Origin: Gordonia oryzae
GTDB lineage: Bacteria > Actinomycetota > Actinomycetes > Mycobacteriales > Mycobacteriaceae
DNA length: 64,000 nucleotides
Reading direction: 5' to 3'
Assembly (NCBI RefSeq): GCF_003797185.1
Contig: NZ_RKMH01000003.1
Coordinates: 1 to 64,000, forward strand
Shown here: in pieces, positions 61,139 through 64,000 of the stretch
How positions within the stretch are numbered: position 1 is the stretch's first letter
Layout: the number at the start of each line of letters is the position of its first letter
The notes under the pieces: model-generated
Databases searched by the model: none
Seen by the model: the letters and a program-made list of their open reading frames with translations, nothing else
What the model was told of the DNA's origin: nothing
Translations under genes and position numbers: made by a program

Positions 61139-62737
61139 TCAGTCACTCGCAGGCGTCACCGTGCCGTCGAAGGTACGCCCGTCGCGCCAGTAAGTGAACT
61201 TGACCGGCTCCCCGATCTTGGCGGTGCGCACGGCGACGGTCAATTCGTCGGCACTTTCGATCGTGTGGCCGTCGAAGGAGACGATCACATCGTTCTCCCG
61301 CAGCCCGGCCTGGGCGGCCGGGCTGCCGGCCGCCACGTTGCGGATCTGGGCGCCGAGCACCCGGTCATTGCGGACATCCCTGGCGTTCACACCGATCTGC
61401 GGATGGTTGACCTTGCCGTCGCGGATCAGGGCCTGCGCGATGGGCACCGCCTCACCGATCGGGATGGCGAACCCGAGTCCGATCGAGCCGCCGCCCGGGC
61501 CGAGTCTGGCGGTGTTGATGCCCACGACCTTGGCCTGCGCGTCGACGAGCGGACCACCGGAGTTGCCGGGGTTGATCGCCGCGTCGGTCTGGATGGCGTC
61601 GATGACGGCGTCGGTGTCGGACTCGGAGTCCGGACGCAGCGGCACCGCGCGATGCAGGGCACTGACGATACCGCTGGTCACGGTGCGATCCAGGCCCAGC
61701 GGGGAGCCGAAGGCCACAACCTCCTCACCGATCTGGAGATTGTTGGAATCGCCTAATTGAGCGACCGTGAGGTTGTCGACGTTATCGACCTTGAGCACAG
61801 CCACATCCGTCGCGGGGTCACGTCCGACGATGCGGGCGGGCACCCGGTTGCGGTCAGAGAAAACGACCTCGAGTGTGGCGGTCCGGTCGGACGCGGCGAG
61901 CGAGATGACATGGTTGTTGGTGAGGATGTAGCCGTTGCGATCGATGACGAAGCCCGATCCGGTGGCCGATCCGTTGGACAGTCGCACGTCGACGGCGACG
62001 ACCGACTTCTCCACGGCCTGCGCCACCCGGGCCACCGACGACCGCGGTGCGCCACCGCTGTCGTCGCCCTGGGTCGACAGTTCGACGGTGTTGCTGTTGA
62101 GCGGGGCCGCGACCTCCGCGGTGAACCTGCCCATCAGTCCACCGACGACGCCGATCAGCAACGCGATCACGGCCAGCGCCGCCAGCGCGTGCCAAGCGAT
62201 CCGGCGGCCGAACAGAACCTCGCTGATGCCCAACTTGGGGCCGGCGGCGGCGGGAGTCGCGGGTGCAGATTGGGCGACCGCAGGCTGGGCCAGCGTCGCC
62301 GGGCTCTCCGGATCGCGCCACGGGTCGGCTGGCGGTGCGGGTTCGTCGGGAATGCCGTAGGTGGCCAGCGGATCACGCTGCAACGTCTCATCACTACCGA
62401 CGGGACGTCCGAAGGCCTCGGCGAGAACCGGATCCGGCGGACCGATGGCGGGTGCGGGACGGTCGGGTGTCGCCGCGCCGGGCGCGAAAGAACCCGCCAC
62501 TCCGGAGGGCCGACCGAAGACCTGGGCCGTCGCCGGCGAAACCGGCGCATGCCGGATAACGCGCGAGGGTTTGTCACCGTCGGCGCGGCCGCTGGGCGCC
62601 CCCTCAGCCGGCGGCGACCAGTGTGTGTCGGACATGCTCGGAGATGTTTCGGGTCTCGTGGCTGCCGGTGCCGAGGTTTCAGGTGTCGGGGAGAAATCGG
62701 GCTGTGCGGCGTCTGGCGGAGAGTCGTCGGAATCCAC
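61139..62737 (-). CDS. htrA: HtrA/DegP-type serine protease (Rv1223-like)
   Basis: A 532-residue membrane-anchored protease. Residues 1-175 are Pro/Ala/Asp-rich and cytoplasmic. A single helix (WHALAALAVIALLIGVVGGLMG) follows. The trypsin-like domain has the triad His (ILTNNHVISL), Asp (DPATDVAVLKVD) and Ser (NPGNSGGPLVD). A C-terminal PDZ domain covers about residues 430-530 (RNVAAGSPAAQAGLRENDVIVSFDG). It degrades misfolded envelope proteins and in mycobacteria is part of the SigE envelope stress response. It lies 3 bases after rseA. Confidence 0.95.
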   Translation of the reverse strand: MDSDDSPPDAAQPDFSPTPETSAPAATRPETSPSMSDTHWSPPAEGAPSGRADGDKPSRVIRHAPVSPATAQVFGRPSGVAGSFAPGAATPDRPAPAIGPPDPVLAEAFGRPVGSDETLQRDPLATYGIPDEPAPPADPWRDPESPATLAQPAVAQSAPATPAAAGPKLGISEVLFGRRIAWHALAALAVIALLIGVVGGLMGRFTAEVAAPLNSNTVELSTQGDDSGGAPRSSVARVAQAVEKSVVAVDVRLSNGSATGSGFVIDRNGYILTNNHVISLAASDRTATLEVVFSDRNRVPARIVGRDPATDVAVLKVDNVDNLTVAQLGDSNNLQIGEEVVAFGSPLGLDRTVTSGIVSALHRAVPLRPDSESDTDAVIDAIQTDAAINPGNSGGPLVDAQAKVVGINTARLGPGGGSIGLGFAIPIGEAVPIAQALIRDGKVNHPQIGVNARDVRNDRVLGAQIRNVAAGSPAAQAGLRENDVIVSFDGHTIESADELTVAVRTAKIGEPVKFTYWRDGRTFDGTVTPASD

Positions 62738-62740
62738 GTC

Positions 62741-63319
62741 TCAGCGGCCCCGCCAGCGCTGCATGCGACCCCGGTTCGAGTCGTGGCCGGTCGAGTTGCG
62801 CCCGGGTATGGGCGTCGGCTCCCCGGTGGGCATGCGGCCGGGGTGAGCACGGCGGGGAGCGTCGCGCTCCGCGCCGTCGACCGGTCGTGTCGGGTCGCGA
62901 TGTGCGGTCATGTCGAACTCACGAGTGGGGATCTGACTGAGTTGGCCCAACAATCCCGACGGGATGGGCATGGTGCCCGAGGAGCGCAAGCGGTTGCGGG
63001 CCGCGGTCTGTGCCTCGACAGCGGCAACGCATTCCGGGCACAGTGCCAGGTGGTGGGTAGCACGCATGTGGGCGGCCATACCGAGTTCTTCGTCCACGTA
63101 GGCCGCGACGGCCTCGGGTGCGAGGTGCTCGGTGGGGGCGAATCGCCGGTCCCGCGGAGCGCTCGGCCGGCGGTTTGGAGTGAAGGAGGATCGCGCGGGC
63201 GTCCACGCCGCCGGATTCCAGACGCGGCGTCGGCGGAGATTATCCGGGTGCTCGAGCCGATCGGTCGCAGCACTCGCGTCCGGCCAGCGTTGCGAGCCGT
63301 CCATCATCGTGTTCATCAC
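62741..63319 (-). CDS. rseA: Anti-sigma-E factor RseA
   Basis: A zinc-associated anti-sigma factor. The core reads TEHLAPEAVAAYVDEELGMAAHMRATHH, then H90-LAL-C94-PE-C97, the H-x3-C-x2-C motif that senses oxidation. This strongly resembles M. tuberculosis RseA (Rv1222). The frame from ATG 63319 gives 192 residues against 154 there, so the true start may lie further in; the first roughly 30 residues (MMNTMMDGSQRWPD) are unsupported. It binds SigE until redox stress or proteolysis releases it. It lies between sigE and htrA on the same strand. Confidence 0.9.
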   Translation of the reverse strand: MMNTMMDGSQRWPDASAATDRLEHPDNLRRRRVWNPAAWTPARSSFTPNRRPSAPRDRRFAPTEHLAPEAVAAYVDEELGMAAHMRATHHLALCPECVAAVEAQTAARNRLRSSGTMPIPSGLLGQLSQIPTREFDMTAHRDPTRPVDGAERDAPRRAHPGRMPTGEPTPIPGRNSTGHDSNRGRMQRWRGR

Positions 63320-63464
63320 CCCTTCTCCCCCGTCGTGACCCCCGGCTTTCGGCGGGGACGACGCCCCAGCCTACCGAAAGCCCCAACGATTCAGCGGTCG
63401 GTGAGGTTCCCGGCGGACGTCACGTCGATGTGGTTCGTCGGTGTGGTCGGTCCCAAGCGTGGAC

Positions 63465-63998
63465 TCAGTGACCGACCGCCACCGAGCGGCGGTCACTGTG
63501 GCCACGGGCGAGGAGGAAATCGCGGATGGTCTGACGTCCGCGGTGGATGCGACTACGCACGGTGCCGAGCTTGACCCCGAGGGTCGCGGCAATCTCCTCA
63601 TACGACAATCCCTCGATGTCACACAGGACGACGGCGGCACGGAACTCGGGACTCAGGGAGTCCAGGGCGGCCTGTAGATCGCCGTCGAGGTTTGCATCGG
63701 CATAGATCTGCTGCGGGTCGGGTGTGTCGGCGGGCACGCGGTCGTATTCCTCAGGCAGCGCCTCCATGCGGATCTTGTTGCGCCGGCGCACCATGTCGAG
63801 GAAAAGGTTGGTGGTGATGCGGTGCAGCCAGCCCTCGAACGTTCCCGGGCGATAATTCGACAACGACCGGAACACCCGAATAAAAGTCTCCTGGGTGAGG
63901 TCCTCGGCGTCGTGCTGATTTCCCGACAGCCGGTAAGCGAGCCGATAGACGCGGTCGGCATGCTCGCGGACCAACTCGTCCCAGGACGGCATGAGCAT
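63465..63998 (-). CDS. sigE: ECF sigma factor SigE, 5' end beyond the window
   Basis: The visible 177 residues hold both DNA-binding regions: sigma-2 ([53 protein letters not shown]) and sigma-4 ([42 protein letters not shown]). The C-terminus is complete. The frame is still open at the right edge ([13 protein letters not shown]) and the M. tuberculosis SigE has about 80 more N-terminal residues, so the start almost certainly lies beyond 64000. It directs envelope-stress transcription and is held by RseA. The 145-base gap to rseA contains no visible gene. Confidence 0.95.
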   Translation of the reverse strand: MLMPSWDELVREHADRVYRLAYRLSGNQHDAEDLTQETFIRVFRSLSNYRPGTFEGWLHRITTNLFLDMVRRRNKIRMEALPEEYDRVPADTPDPQQIYADANLDGDLQAALDSLSPEFRAAVVLCDIEGLSYEEIAATLGVKLGTVRSRIHRGRQTIRDFLLARGHSDRRSVAVGH

Positions 63999-64000
63999 GT

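Noticed and set aside
61757..63574. 605-codon plus-strand frame opposite htrA and rseA
   Set aside because: Shadow frame. Both opposing genes have clear catalytic or zinc motifs, and the translated product has no recognisable domain.

Overview
The window is a 64 kb chromosomal segment from a high-G+C actinobacterium of the order Mycobacteriales, most likely Gordonia or a close relative such as Williamsia. The evidence is gene content: a mycobacterial-type 2-oxoglutarate decarboxylase (kgd), Lsr2, the LpqY-SugABC trehalose importer, sigE-rseA-htrA-tatB, Rv3717-type amidase, many GTG starts and many 4-base ATGA/GTGA gene overlaps. There is no rRNA, CRISPR array, insertion sequence or recognisable prophage. 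Two tRNA genes are present (Ala-GGC and Arg-CCG).

Region 1 (about 0.2-8.3 kb) looks accessory. It holds a broken dihydrofolate-reductase-family gene, an SBF-type transporter divergent from a LysR regulator, a secreted GH43-like protein, a GNAT acetyltransferase, a broken SDR/epimerase gene divergent from a TetR regulator over a strong inverted repeat, a seven-repeat RCC1 propeller protein and a DHA2 drug exporter. Region 2 (8.4-19.5 kb) is housekeeping: ychF, an AI-2E-family permease, an Ada-AlkA fusion followed by ogt (alkylation repair), rmuC, a DUF6542 membrane protein, a nucleosidase, a fructosamine kinase overlapping an SDR, and a peptidoglycan amidase. Region 3 (19.7-29.4 kb) has cobW-trhO, a lipoprotein, lsr2, a DsbA-like thioredoxin, both tRNAs, an SRPBCC protein and sbcDC.

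Region 4 (29.5-37.5 kb) is a detoxification and export block. A PadR regulator is translationally coupled to a DHA2 exporter. Divergent from it, across a perfect palindrome, is a chain of three overlapping genes: a Xi-class GST/quinol-conjugate reductase, an uncharacterised membrane-associated protein and a fused double ABC exporter with one degenerate ATP site. This is the best candidate for an undescribed functional module.

Region 5 (37.7-64 kb) is largely collinear, in mixed orientation, with the M. tuberculosis Rv1221-Rv1248c neighbourhood as I know it: kgd, an Rv1245c-type SDR, an LpqZ-like binding lipoprotein, corA, sugC-sugB-sugA-lpqY, an Rv1234-type membrane protein, an MgtE-N/CBS protein, DUF1003, a lytic transglycosylase, mrp, tatB, htrA, rseA and the 3' part of sigE, which runs off the right edge. 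Insertions in this frame include a TetR/Baeyer-Villiger monooxygenase pair with two operator-like palindromes, marC, a SUFU-domain gene, a 740-bp gene-poor stretch and an overlapping metallophosphoesterase/ParB-like gene pair.

Starts were chosen from ribosome-binding sites, overlaps and family lengths. Functional names rest on motifs and family recognition, not on database searches.
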